This document shows, piece by piece, positions 24,502 to 32,663 of a DNA stretch of 32,877 nt (its first letter is position 1; every line of letters begins with the position of its first letter). The translations under genes and the position numbers were made by a program. A model generated the notes under the pieces. It saw only the letters and a program-made list of their open reading frames with translations. It was not told the DNA's origin and did not search any database. Where the stretch lies: NCBI GenBank assembly GCA_944326725.1, contig CALVFA010000028.1, forward strand, positions 1 to 32,877, written 5' to 3'. Source of the DNA: an uncultured Elusimicrobiales bacterium. Lineage in GTDB: Bacteria > Elusimicrobiota > Elusimicrobia > Elusimicrobiales > Elusimicrobiaceae.

Positions 24502-24530
24502 ATTATAGTAAGAGCGGTGCAAGCTGTCAA
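24502..24530 (-). promoter_or_regulatory. Fully consensus sigma-70-type promoter of hydCBA
   Basis: On the minus strand TTGACA (24530-24525), a 17-nt spacer and TATAAT (24507-24502) match the housekeeping consensus at all twelve positions with ideal spacing. It is the best promoter in the window and predicts strong, mostly constitutive transcription unless the leader modulates it. Confidence 0.85.
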
Positions 24531-24615
24531 CGAGAGCCTAAAGAGGCCGCGCCCAGCCTAAAAATAAGGTTGAAAGGGAGTTGAAAGAAAAGAAAACCCG
24601 CGGGAAAGCCACCCT

Positions 24616-25665
24616 TTACAGCGCTATCCACAGCGCCACAAAGTAGCCGCCCATCAGCACCAGCCCCGCCGGCACCGCCACGCGGGCCCATTCGCGGCTT
24701 TTAATGCCCAGTTTTTCTGCCGCCACAATGTTGGGCAAATTGCCCTGCACCAGCATACTGCCAAAGGCCGCCAGCCCAATGACCATATACATCAGGTTGC
24801 TCATTGTCACTTCCGGCGTTACTTCAATAGCGGCCAGGGTGGCATTGTCTATAATTACAGAAACAGAATTGGCCCAAAACAAAATCTTGCCGCTTAAATG
24901 GGCAATGGTACTTTGGGCAAACGGGCGCAGCCCGGTGCTGATTAAATGCAAAGCCGCCACAAACAAATACACATGCCAGGTGCGGCGCAGCATGGAGCGG
25001 CTGTCTTCTTTATCCTCGCGGATATGCAGCTGTACCTGCGTGTTTACATGGCGCAGCGTATAGCCCGCCGCCACAGACAAAAGCAGCACCGCCGGCATAA
25101 TCCACCAGAAAAAATGCTGCAGCATAAAGAAAAAATCCGCCTTATGCGGGCCGGCTGCCAGCTCATTATAAATCACCAGTCCCAGCGGCTCCGCCAGCGG
25201 CAAAAGCACCGCCCCCAAGCCAATGGCATAGCAGGCATATACGGTTACGCGCACCGTCTGCTCACGCTCTAAATTGACTACCTGCAGCACTTCCGCTAAA
25301 ATCAGCGCCGCTACTGTTACACTGAACACGCTGGAAGTCATGCCCAACAGAAATACCAAAATGGCAAAGCTGTATTTAGGCTCAAAATAGCGAAATAAAA
25401 TAAACAATACGCGGAAAATATAGCGGGAATAATAGTTAAAGATAATGCTGACCACCAACACAATAAACGCCACATTGATAGGCGCGTTTAATGTTTGGTA
25501 TACAAATGCTTTGCTCCAGCCGCCGCTAATCGTCACCGCCGCCACGCCCACCAGCAGCAGAAAAATCTCCAAATGGTTTTCCACCCATTTGGAAACCAGC
25601 GGCCACACCAATAGGTTAATAACTACTAGGCCAAGCAAAATCTTTGTCAGCAAAGAGATTTCCAT
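24616..25665 (-). CDS. DUF1646-family predicted cation transporter
   Basis: This 349-residue integral membrane protein has about ten hydrophobic spans. It contains LGMTSSVFSVTVAALILAEVLQ, YAIGLGAVLLPLAEPLGLVIYNELA, and near the end VIIDNATLAAIEVTPEM-like and LVQGNLPNIVAAEKLGIKSREWARVAVP segments (the third reads TPEVTMSN here). These fit DUF1646, a family in the ion-transporter superfamily; the LPN/IDNATLA type loops are like those of other such carriers. The ion is unknown. The ATG has no Shine-Dalgarno sequence and lies 6 nt after a TAAAAT box, so a leaderless mRNA is predicted. The stretch 24531-24615 downstream holds no gene; a CCCGCGGG followed by a T-rich run on the minus strand could be a weak terminator. 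Confidence 0.75.
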   Translation of the reverse strand: MEISLLTKILLGLVVINLLVWPLVSKWVENHLEIFLLLVGVAAVTISGGWSKAFVYQTLNAPINVAFIVLVVSIIFNYYSRYIFRVLFILFRYFEPKYSFAILVFLLGMTSSVFSVTVAALILAEVLQVVNLEREQTVRVTVYACYAIGLGAVLLPLAEPLGLVIYNELAAGPHKADFFFMLQHFFWWIMPAVLLLSVAAGYTLRHVNTQVQLHIREDKEDSRSMLRRTWHVYLFVAALHLISTGLRPFAQSTIAHLSGKILFWANSVSVIIDNATLAAIEVTPEVTMSNLMYMVIGLAAFGSMLVQGNLPNIVAAEKLGIKSREWARVAVPAGLVLMGGYFVALWIAL

Positions 25666-25671
25666 GTACTT

Positions 25672-25677
25672 ATTTTA
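25672..25677 (-). promoter_or_regulatory. -10 box of the DUF1646 gene, leaderless type
   Basis: TAAAAT on the minus strand ends 6 nt before the ATG at 25665, and no ribosome binding site lies between. The sequence 25678-25799 upstream holds no recognisable gene. Confidence 0.5.
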
Positions 25678-25799
25678 CAAAAAACCACCTTAGGCTATGG
25701 ATAAAAAATAAATTATACTGCAGAGCGTTTGTTTTTCTGCGCCGCTTTGCCGCTGAAGGGAAAGCAGACAACCTGCCTAAACTTTGCCTGCTTCTGCGC

Positions 25800-25831
25800 A
25801 AAAAACAAAAACCCGCGCTTGGGGCGCGGGT
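25800..25831 (-). terminator. Intrinsic terminator after the two MntP-family genes
   Basis: ACCCGCGC (25811-25818) and GCGCGGGT (25824-25831) pair around a 5-nt loop. On the minus strand the hairpin is followed by TTTTTGTTTTT (25810-25800), 22 nt after the stop codon of the gene at 25853. Confidence 0.9.
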
Positions 25832-25852
25832 GTTTATGTAGTTTCAAACCCA

Positions 25853-26410
25853 TTAAACAACGATCAGCCGGATCGCCATTACAATCAATATCAAGCCGGC
25901 CACCAATTCTGTTTTCTTACTGCGGATTGTGCGCGAAGTTTTGGTGCCTAGATGAAAACCCAGCACCGTCATGGCAAAGCTGATAACCAACAGGAAAATA
26001 ATCTGCGGGAACCACCCCTTTTCCATCAGCTCCAGCGCATAGCCTATCAGGAAAAACGGCGCCGCGGCCAAAGCAGACACGCGCACCATTTTTTTGCCGT
26101 CGTCTACTTCTGTTTCTTTAAAACTGGGCGACTTTTCAATGGTTTCCAGCATACATTTAATACCCAGCAGCAATATAAAGGCAAAGGCAATCCAATTGTT
26201 TGCATTGACAAAATACGGCCGGAAGAAAACAATGCTAAACAAATATCCCGCCGTAAAAAACAGCGCATTAAATCCGGCAAAATAAAAACCTGCCTTAATG
26301 GAAAAAACGCTTTTGGTTTTCAGCTCCATATTCATGGCAGACATATTGGCCGTAACCAAATGATCGCTGCACAAACAAATAAAAATAATAATGACCGCGA
26401 TTAAGCCCAT
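25853..26410 (-). CDS. Divergent MntP-like membrane protein
   Basis: This 185-residue protein has about six hydrophobic spans and the size and layout of MntP manganese exporters. The first span keeps the acidic residue (LCSDHLV, D16). The second conserved acidic position, SLDAL in the upstream neighbour, has no equivalent here (ALAAAPFFLIGYALELMEKG), and the basic/acidic central loop differs. It is therefore a divergent paralogue that may carry another ion or act as a partner. The start follows AAAGGAG. It lies 33 nt after the canonical mntP gene, and both probably share one transcript. Confidence 0.68.
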   Translation of the reverse strand: MGLIAVIIIFICLCSDHLVTANMSAMNMELKTKSVFSIKAGFYFAGFNALFFTAGYLFSIVFFRPYFVNANNWIAFAFILLLGIKCMLETIEKSPSFKETEVDDGKKMVRVSALAAAPFFLIGYALELMEKGWFPQIIFLLVISFAMTVLGFHLGTKTSRTIRSKKTELVAGLILIVMAIRLIVV

Positions 26411-26443
26411 AATTTCTCCTTTGCAGCCTAAGCTGTTTTTATA

Positions 26444-27007
26444 TTACCAAATTCCAAGCCCGCTGAGCAGTACTTTTGTGCCCACGCCCACCAAAGCGAC
26501 GCCGCCCAATGCTTCCATCACTTTACCAAAGCGCCGCCCCAAAAAACAACCCAGAAAAAACCCGGCGTAGCTGGTAATAAATACACAAACCGCCAAAAAG
26601 CCTAATGTCAGTCCAAATGGCGCCGCCGTCAAAGAAAGGGCCATGCCCACCAAAAGCGCGTCCAAACTGGTAGCCACCGCCAGCGCGGCTACCGTTTTAG
26701 CAGACACCAAATTGTGCAAGTTTGGGCCTTCTTTTTTTTCAAAAGCTTCTTTAATCATTTTAAAACCGATATAAGCCAACACCACAAACGCAATCCAATG
26801 GTCAAAACGGTCCAGCCAGCGGCCCAATTCCCGTCCGCCCCACCACCCGGTGCAAAACATAATAATATGGGCTAAAGCAAAACTTACACTGACGCCAAAG
26901 GTCCGCCCGTGGCGCACCCGGCTGGCGGCACAGCCAGAGGCCAGCGTAACGGCAAAATTGTCCATAGACAGCCCAAGGGCTACTACTAAAGCTGATAGAA
27001 TGTTCAT
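26444..27007 (-). CDS. mntP: Manganese efflux pump MntP
   Basis: This 187-residue membrane protein has six spans and the family's two acidic motifs, GLSMDNFAV (D16) and ATSLDALLVGMAL (D116), at nearly the same positions as in E. coli MntP (D16, D118). MntP exports Mn2+ to avoid toxicity. I chose the ATG at 27007 because it gives the typical N-terminus; a longer frame starting at 27208 would run into the divergent serine dehydratase gene. There is no ribosome binding site, and an extended -10 box lies 7 nt upstream. No manganese riboswitch is possible on so short a leader. Confidence 0.9.
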   Translation of the reverse strand: MNILSALVVALGLSMDNFAVTLASGCAASRVRHGRTFGVSVSFALAHIIMFCTGWWGGRELGRWLDRFDHWIAFVVLAYIGFKMIKEAFEKKEGPNLHNLVSAKTVAALAVATSLDALLVGMALSLTAAPFGLTLGFLAVCVFITSYAGFFLGCFLGRRFGKVMEALGGVALVGVGTKVLLSGLGIW

Positions 27008-27014
27008 GCAAATT

Positions 27015-27023
27015 ATGATAACA
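27015..27023 (-). promoter_or_regulatory. Extended -10, near-leaderless promoter of mntP
   Basis: On the minus strand TGT-TATCAT (27023-27015) ends 7 nt before the ATG at 27007. The same short intergenic region must also hold the divergent sdaA promoter, for which TATGAT at 27014-27019 on the plus strand is a candidate -10. Confidence 0.5.
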
Positions 27024-27046
27024 TTTTTTAAAGGTAAACAAAGGAT

Positions 27047-28258
27047 ATGGAAACACTGAGAGAACTTTATAAAATAGGCTGCGGTCCGTCCAGCAGCCAC
27101 ACCATGGGGCCGCGTAAAGCAGCCGACCAGTTTAACCGCCGCTTTGCCCAGGCGTCCTCTTTTCGCGCTACGCTGTATGGCTCTTTGGCAGCCACAGGCA
27201 AAGGGCATTTAACCGATTTTACGCTGCGGGAAGCGTTTTACCCCAAGCCGGTAGACATCATTTTTGACAGAGAGACCGTCGTTAAAAAACACCCCAACGC
27301 CTTAAAGTTTGAAGCGTTGGACCAGGCCGGACATGTGATTGGGCAGTACACCATTTACAGCATTGGCGGCGGCGCCATACGCGACGATGAAACCCTCGGC
27401 AAAGAACTAAACAACATTTATCCGCACAAATCCATGAATGAAATCTTACAATACACCTCCGAAAAGCGCATGCTTTTGTGGGAATATGTGGAAGAGTGCG
27501 AAGGGGCCGACATTTGGGACTACCTGACGGAAGTGTGGCTGACGATGAAAGAAACCATGAAGCGCGGCTTGTCCAAGCGCGGGGTGCTGCCGGGCTCGCT
27601 CAATTTAGAGCGCAAAGCCCAGCGGTATTTGTACAAGGCGGAAAATTCCCCACAGTACCTGCGCCGCATGAACAACCTTTTTGCTTACGCGCTGGCCTGC
27701 GCAGAGGAAAATGCGTCCGGCGGTATCGTAGTTACCGCGCCCACCTGCGGTTCCTGCGGGGTGGTGCCAGCGGTGTGCCGGCTGATACAGGAAATTTGTG
27801 AATTTGAAGACAACACCATTATCCGCGCTTTAGCCACCGCCAGTTTGTTTGGCAATATGGCTAAAGCCAATGCGTCCATCTCCGGGGCGGAAGTGGGCTG
27901 CCAGGGCGAAGTAGGCGTTGCCTGCGCCATGGCGGCGGCGGCCACCTGCCAGCTGGAAGGAGGCGACAATAAACGGATTGAATACTCCGCTGAAATGGGG
28001 CTGGAGCACCATTTGGGCCTTACCTGCGACCCGGTGGACGGGCTGGTGCAAATCCCGTGTATTGAGCGCAATGCGCTGGCGGCTTCACGCGCTTTAGACT
28101 GCGCCACCTATGCGCTGATGTCAGACGGACACAACCGCGTATCTTACGACGATGTATTAGCCACCATGATGCAAACCGGCAAAGACATGAACCAAGCCTA
28201 CCGCGAAACCGCCCAAGGCGGTTTGGCGCGATTCTTTCACTTAAATAAGGGGGAATAA
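27047..28258 (+). CDS. sdaA: Iron-sulfur L-serine dehydratase (L-serine ammonia-lyase), single chain
   Basis: This 403-residue enzyme converts L-serine to pyruvate and ammonia. The beta domain carries GPSSSHTMGPRKAA (13-26). The alpha domain carries ENASGGIVVTAPTCGSCGVVPAV and the cluster cysteines C285 (GCQGEVG), C327 (CDPVDG) and C338 (IPC). Their spacing of 42 and 11 residues equals that in E. coli SdaA. The oxygen-sensitive [4Fe-4S] cluster fits an anaerobe. It is about 50 residues shorter than E. coli SdaA, as in many anaerobe homologues. The ribosome binding site is weak (AAGGT at 11 nt, AAGG at 2 nt). The nitroreductase gene follows immediately. Confidence 0.95.
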   Translation: METLRELYKIGCGPSSSHTMGPRKAADQFNRRFAQASSFRATLYGSLAATGKGHLTDFTLREAFYPKPVDIIFDRETVVKKHPNALKFEALDQAGHVIGQYTIYSIGGGAIRDDETLGKELNNIYPHKSMNEILQYTSEKRMLLWEYVEECEGADIWDYLTEVWLTMKETMKRGLSKRGVLPGSLNLERKAQRYLYKAENSPQYLRRMNNLFAYALACAEENASGGIVVTAPTCGSCGVVPAVCRLIQEICEFEDNTIIRALATASLFGNMAKANASISGAEVGCQGEVGVACAMAAAATCQLEGGDNKRIEYSAEMGLEHHLGLTCDPVDGLVQIPCIERNALAASRALDCATYALMSDGHNRVSYDDVLATMMQTGKDMNQAYRETAQGGLARFFHLNKGE

Positions 28259-28768
28259 ATGCAAACACTAGAAGCAATAACCAAAAGACGTTCTATCCGC
28301 AAATTTACGGGCAAAGCTCTGTCCCAGCAACATATAGAAACCTTGCTGCAGGCTGCCATGCTGGCGCCCACAGCGCGCAATGCGCAGGAGTGGGATTTTA
28401 TCGTGGTGCGGGACCGGGCCGGCTTAGATAAACTGATGAAAGCACACCCCTACGCCCACATGCTCTCTACGGCCGACTGCGCTATCATCGTCTGTGGGGA
28501 CACCCGACGTGAAACCGCCGCCGGCTATTGGCCCGGCGATTGCGGCGCCGCCGCGCAGAACATTCTGCTGGCCGCCACGGACATGGGGTTAGGCTCTGTG
28601 TGGCTGGGCGTTTATCCGACCCCGGAGCGCATGGAAGCTGTAGCTAAAGTACTGGGACTGCCTGAACACGTCAAGCCGTTTAATATTATTGCGCTGGGTT
28701 ATCCGGACGAGAAAAAAGAAGACGTGGACCGCTTTGACCCGGCTAAAGTGCATTATGAAAAATGGTAA
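28259..28768 (+). CDS. Nitroreductase-family FMN oxidoreductase
   Basis: This 169-residue protein has the nitroreductase-fold pattern: KRRSIRKFTGKALSQQHIETLLQAAMLAPTARNAQEWDFIVV at the FMN-binding N-terminus, then GDCGAAAQNILLAATDMGLGSVWLG and the closing IIALGYPDEKK. Family members use FMN with NAD(P)H to reduce varied substrates; the natural one cannot be told. It is slightly short, as in the small anaerobe subfamily. The ATG begins directly after the sdaA stop with GGGGG upstream, so the two are cotranscribed. Confidence 0.9.
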   Translation: MQTLEAITKRRSIRKFTGKALSQQHIETLLQAAMLAPTARNAQEWDFIVVRDRAGLDKLMKAHPYAHMLSTADCAIIVCGDTRRETAAGYWPGDCGAAAQNILLAATDMGLGSVWLGVYPTPERMEAVAKVLGLPEHVKPFNIIALGYPDEKKEDVDRFDPAKVHYEKW

Positions 28769-28809
28769 GGCGGTAAATTCCCGGCCCGGCTGCGGATTTG
28801 AGCTATGAT

Positions 28810-28844
28810 AAATCCCGCCCCAGTATAAAAGGGGCGGGATTTTT
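28810..28844 (+). terminator. Bidirectional terminator between the nitroreductase gene and the subtilase pseudogene
   Basis: AAATCCCGCCCC (28810-28821) pairs with GGGGCGGGATTT (28831-28842), a 12-bp stem with a 9-nt loop followed by T residues. The A residues at its left give a short T-run on the minus strand, so it may also end the convergent pseudogene. Confidence 0.88.
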
Positions 28845-28852
28845 ATCCATTT

Positions 28853-30033
28853 TTATTGGGCTAAATTTTGCAATTTTTCTATAAATTTAACCGGCTGTAC
28901 CAAAGAATGGGCGTTATAGGTTTTCCCCTCTGTCCCTTGCACCCGGGCTTCTGCGGCTGTCTGGCGCAGCGTCTGCCAGAAGAGCTCCGGCGTCAAATCC
29001 GGATACACCTGTGCACCCAGTGCATACAAACCCGCCACATACGGCACGGCCCAGCTCAGCCCGCCATGGGTATAAAATACATAATCTGTGTCACCGGTGG
29101 GAGAGGCGGTGGTGCGATAGTCGCTAGGGACAAGAACATCGTGCAGCTCTTCATAAAAGGGGATTTCCCGCTCTTTAAACCAATAAGCCGGGCGGGTATA
29201 GGAGGCCATGTCATCTGCCGGGGCTAAAGCATGGGCGCGGCTTAAGGTAAAAAGTGGGCTGTCTGTGGTAATAACAGCTACTGCGCTTTGCTCCAGTTGC
29301 TGGCGGACGGCGTCAAAATCCGCCGCCCCTATATCTTGCTCTGAGAATCCTCTAGATATGACACCACCCGGATTTTTTCCTGCATCGGCAAACGTTTATT
29401 CATTTGAATGATACGCTGCAGGGCCTGTGTTATAGGACGGGCGTCAAAGCGCTCCCCTTCCATGCGAAATACGCCCGCTATATAAAATAAATTGGCTTTA
29501 GGAGCCACCCCTACTGTTTTGCCCACCGCAATGGACGCAACCGCAGCTCCATGCATATAAGCTTCCTGGCGGCTACTTAAATCTTGTTGTTCATACCGGG
29601 CTAGTCTGTCCGCATATTCTTGATGTGTGGTCAGCAGTTCTTGGTCTATAATCGCTATGCTTATACCCCGACCGTCTATTCCCTGTGCATGCAAGCCACG
29701 CACACCTAAACCAGGGTTTTTGCCTGTTTCCATAACGCTTTCAAGATCTATACCTGGGGGCATTTTAGAGGCTGCTGGCCAATACGTTTTACTGTCAAAA
29801 TCAATATAATCCACCAAATTGGAAGGATAGGCGCTTAAATCCAGTGCGGACAAATCACAGGAACGCCAGTCTATCTCATCGGTAATACGGCTGGCAGACA
29901 GCAACTCTTCTGGCGCGGGTCAATCCTGCTGGCTGCGGTACTGGCACGCAAACGAAAAATCAGCGTGATGAGGTTTGATAGACGCCGTGCACCCGCATAA
30001 TAACAACAAAAAAAGTCCCCCTATCTTTTTCAT
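28853..30033 (-). pseudogene. Broken subtilisin-like (S8) protease lipoprotein gene
   Basis: The gene starts at 30033 with GGAGG 7 nt upstream and a lipoprotein signal (LLLLCGC, Cys15). Codon 38 is an in-frame TGA (29922-29920). The frame then stays open and encodes the triad Asp (SIAIIDQELL) and His (YMHGAAVASIAVG). It is lost again near 29358: the frame runs into a TAG after SYLEDSQSKI. Adding one base between 29358 and 29359 restores VVSISRGFSEQD and joins the second part, which has the Ser motif GGLSWAVPYVAG and the natural end at 28853. Two independent single-base lesions mean a decayed gene, unless they are sequencing errors. TGA is a stop elsewhere here (pfk, kinase), so recoding is unlikely. 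Confidence 0.87.
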
Positions 30034-30147
30034 TATCTTTCCTCCGTTTCGTAACAAGGATAGTTTTAGTATATAAAATTTGCCTTCTTCTTCTTTACTT
30101 AGTACTTGCTTTGTGCTATCCTGTAAAAAGGGAAATGGGGGTATAGT

Positions 30148-32367
30148 ATGAAGAAATTTTCTAGATCTATATTTAGTACGCTATGGATTTTAATCGCCTG
30201 CGCTTTGGTATCCGGAGCGGGGCTTTTCCTGTATGTACATCATCTTAGAGCCTCTTTACACGCGGAGTTAGTAGCCTATTTAGACGAAGTAGCCAATCAA
30301 GGGGTACGGATTTTAAATACTCAAATAAAAGGAGATGTCAGTTCTTTACAGTCCGCCGCAGCCGCTATCTCTACTTATAAAAATTTAGAAAACAAACCCT
30401 GGGCGGAACTTCTTGCCGAAGAAACCAAACAAAATGAATTTAAACGCATGGCTTTTATTTTGCCGGACGGTGTAGCATATTTAAGTGACGGCTTTTTAAT
30501 TAATTTAGCCCACCGAGACTATTTCCAGCGAAGCATGTTAGGGCAAAACGTGATTTCTGACCCATTGCGCGATACAGTAGACCAAGGAAAAGCAATCATA
30601 CTGTCGGTGCCGGTCATTGGGCAGGATAATGCCGTGCGCGGTGTGCTTATTGCCGCACACCCAACGGACATGTATGGCGATTTGATTGCCTCAGATAGTT
30701 TCCAAGGAAAAGGCTATTCTTTAATTGTAAAATCTAACGGGGACAAAGTAGCCGTATCTGCCGCTTCCCGCACAGACCACGCCGCTACCAATATTTTCAA
30801 ATCCACCTGGAACAAACAGTTGGATTTAGACGGCTCCATGCGCAAAGCCATGCAGGAAGGCAAAAGCGGTACGGTACGCTTTTACCGTCCGGGAGAAGGG
30901 TGGCTCTACGTCAGCTATGTACCTGTAGGAATTAACGATTGGTATTTCCTTTCCGTTGTACCGGAACAAATAGCCACCCAAAAAACAAAAAACCTGCTGT
31001 ATCTTTCATTGATTTTATGTGGAACGGGATTTTTGGTTTTCATCTTCCTGTTACTTTATATTTATAGGCAGAGCAAGCGCAACCATAATACTTTATATCA
31101 GGCGGCTTATGTCGACCCTGTATTACAGCGCCCCAATTGGGCAAAAATCCGTCAGGATATAGCCGACTTACTAACACAAACCCAAGAAGCATATACCTTT
31201 GTGGTATTTGATATTAATAAATTTAAAGTGCTCAATGACCGCTGGGGATATACACGAGCTAATGAATTATTAAAATATATATCCTCAGTGCTGGAAGAAG
31301 ACTTACAAGAAGGAGAGCTTTTCTGCCGCGTCCAAGCAGATGTGTTTGCTTTACTGCTGCATATGGAACAGCCGGAAAAATTAAAAAACCGCTTGGAGTT
31401 GCTTAATGAAAAAATAGTAAATTACTCCCCCGCGGTAAAAGACCACTTACAGCTTATTTTATCTTTCGGAGTTTGCCCCGTAGAAAATGGACAGCTGTCC
31501 CCGTCTGAATTATTTCTCCGCGCCGCTTTGGCCAAAGATACCATTAAAGGTCATTATAATGATATCGTAGGTTTTTATGATGACAAATTACGCCAACGAA
31601 TGTTACAAGAACAAACCATTGAAAATGAGATGGAAGACGCGCTGATTAACCAGGAGTTTGCCTTATTATTAACTCCTATTAAAGATTTAACCGGTCAGAC
31701 AATGGCCGCTAAAGAGCATACCGTTTGGAACCCAAAAGATAAACCACCAGTAGATACTGATACTTTTCTTTCGGTGTTTACTAAAAATGGCTTCATATCC
31801 CGTCTAGATACCTATATGGCAGAAGAAGCCTGCCGAAGTTTGAAGCATTGGCAAGAACAGAAGCAAACTATAGTACCCATTGCATTAAATGTATCTGCCG
31901 CCAGCCTGCGCAGCCCCTATTTTTCTTCTGTTTTACTGCAACTGACCCGGCAATATGAAGTGCCTGCGGAAAATTTAATTTTACAATTAAGCCCTCGCAC
32001 TGATCCGGCAGATATTCCGTTGCTTAAACAATTAGCCCAACGACTGCATAAAGAAGGCTTCCGTTTGGCCCTCAACCATTTTGGCAGAGGAACTATTTCC
32101 CTGGATCTAATCCAAATCCTTCCTTTGGATATGGTGATTATGGAAGGAGAATTTATACGTGACGTTAATAATAACTCTAAAATACAGCCCATTTTAGAGA
32201 GTTTTGTAACTATGGCTCAAAAATTAAACTTACGTTTGGTATTTGACGGCGTTGACAATGAAGAACAACTTAAATTATTAAAACAAATGGGTTCTAATTG
32301 GTGGACAGGACCTCTGGCTGGCACCCCGGTACCGTATGCGCACTTCTTTTCCCAGCAGTCTAATTAA
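30148..32367 (+). CDS. Membrane sensor with Cache-like domain and degenerate GGDEF and EAL domains
   Basis: This 739-residue protein has a membrane span at about 9-30, a periplasmic dCache-like sensor (about 35-280, with SDGFLINLAHRDYFQRSM and SVPVIGQDNAVRGVLIAA), a second span at about 283-305, a GGDEF-fold domain (about 315-480) and an EAL-fold domain (about 490-735). The GGDEF loop reads QADVF (396-400), and the EAL motif reads EHT (523-525). The DDFG motif is NHFG (643-646), and the QGY end motif is WWTGPLAGTP. Neither cyclase nor c-di-GMP phosphodiesterase activity is expected. It may bind c-di-GMP or work by protein contacts. Start is weakly supported (GGGGGT upstream). Codon usage looks more AT-rich than in the first 28 kb. 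Confidence 0.85.
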   Translation: MKKFSRSIFSTLWILIACALVSGAGLFLYVHHLRASLHAELVAYLDEVANQGVRILNTQIKGDVSSLQSAAAAISTYKNLENKPWAELLAEETKQNEFKRMAFILPDGVAYLSDGFLINLAHRDYFQRSMLGQNVISDPLRDTVDQGKAIILSVPVIGQDNAVRGVLIAAHPTDMYGDLIASDSFQGKGYSLIVKSNGDKVAVSAASRTDHAATNIFKSTWNKQLDLDGSMRKAMQEGKSGTVRFYRPGEGWLYVSYVPVGINDWYFLSVVPEQIATQKTKNLLYLSLILCGTGFLVFIFLLLYIYRQSKRNHNTLYQAAYVDPVLQRPNWAKIRQDIADLLTQTQEAYTFVVFDINKFKVLNDRWGYTRANELLKYISSVLEEDLQEGELFCRVQADVFALLLHMEQPEKLKNRLELLNEKIVNYSPAVKDHLQLILSFGVCPVENGQLSPSELFLRAALAKDTIKGHYNDIVGFYDDKLRQRMLQEQTIENEMEDALINQEFALLLTPIKDLTGQTMAAKEHTVWNPKDKPPVDTDTFLSVFTKNGFISRLDTYMAEEACRSLKHWQEQKQTIVPIALNVSAASLRSPYFSSVLLQLTRQYEVPAENLILQLSPRTDPADIPLLKQLAQRLHKEGFRLALNHFGRGTISLDLIQILPLDMVIMEGEFIRDVNNNSKIQPILESFVTMAQKLNLRLVFDGVDNEEQLKLLKQMGSNWWTGPLAGTPVPYAHFFSQQSN

Positions 32368-32460
32368 GACAGAAAATAAACCTCCTCTTAACTCATTTGC
32401 AAAAACAGGGGAAAACGCGGCTCATTTGCCTAAAGAAAACTAAAAATAGTAAAATAAATA

Positions 32461-32466
32461 TATAAT
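32461..32466 (+). promoter_or_regulatory. -10 box of the tRNA-His gene
   Basis: TATAAT ends 12 nt before the tRNA, so the transcript has a very short 5' leader. No clear -35 is seen in the A-rich sequence upstream. Two copies of CTCATTTGC occur at about 32392 and 32421; I have no function for them. Confidence 0.6.
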
Positions 32467-32478
32467 TACTGTTTTTAT

Positions 32479-32556
32479 GGTGGATGTAGCTCAGCTGGTT
32501 AGAGCGCCGGTCTGTGGAACCGGAGGTCGCGGGTTCAAATCTCGTCATCCACCCCA
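32479..32556 (+). tRNA. tRNA-His (anticodon GTG), CCA encoded
   Basis: The sequence folds as a full cloverleaf: acceptor GTGGATG (32480-32486) with CATCCAC (32546-32552), D arm from 32489, anticodon stem CCGGT/ACCGG with loop CTGTGGA, and TTCAAAT in the T loop. The anticodon GTG is at 32514-32516. The extra 5' G (32479, G-1) faces the discriminator C (32553), the identity pair of tRNA-His. The 3' CCA (32554-32556) is encoded. Confidence 0.97.
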
Positions 32557-32563
32557 TATTTAC

Positions 32564-32592
32564 TCCCATCGAACTTTGGATGGGATTTTTTA
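32564..32592 (+). terminator. First terminator after tRNA-His
   Basis: TCCCATC (32564-32570) pairs with GATGGGA (32579-32585) around an 8-nt loop, followed by six T residues. Confidence 0.85.
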
Positions 32593-32611
32593 ATGCCTTT
32601 TTAGCTTGTTT

Positions 32612-32638
32612 ATCCCCCGCTATCGTCGGGGATTTTTT
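32612..32638 (+). terminator. Second terminator after tRNA-His
   Basis: ATCCCC (32612-32617) pairs with GGGGAT (32628-32633), with further CG pairing in the loop, followed by a T-run to 32638. Together with the preceding hairpin it insulates the tRNA from downstream DNA. Confidence 0.83.
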
Positions 32639-32663
32639 ATTTTGGGCAGCACAATCCCAATCA

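Noticed and set aside
24385..24522. N-terminal extension of HydC
   Set aside because: The extension would cover the -10 box; the ATG at 24384 has a good ribosome binding site and gives the standard NuoE length.
29920..29922. TGA recoded as an amino acid in the subtilase gene
   Set aside because: TGA ends other genes here, no selenocysteine context is expected, and a second independent frameshift shows that the gene is decayed.
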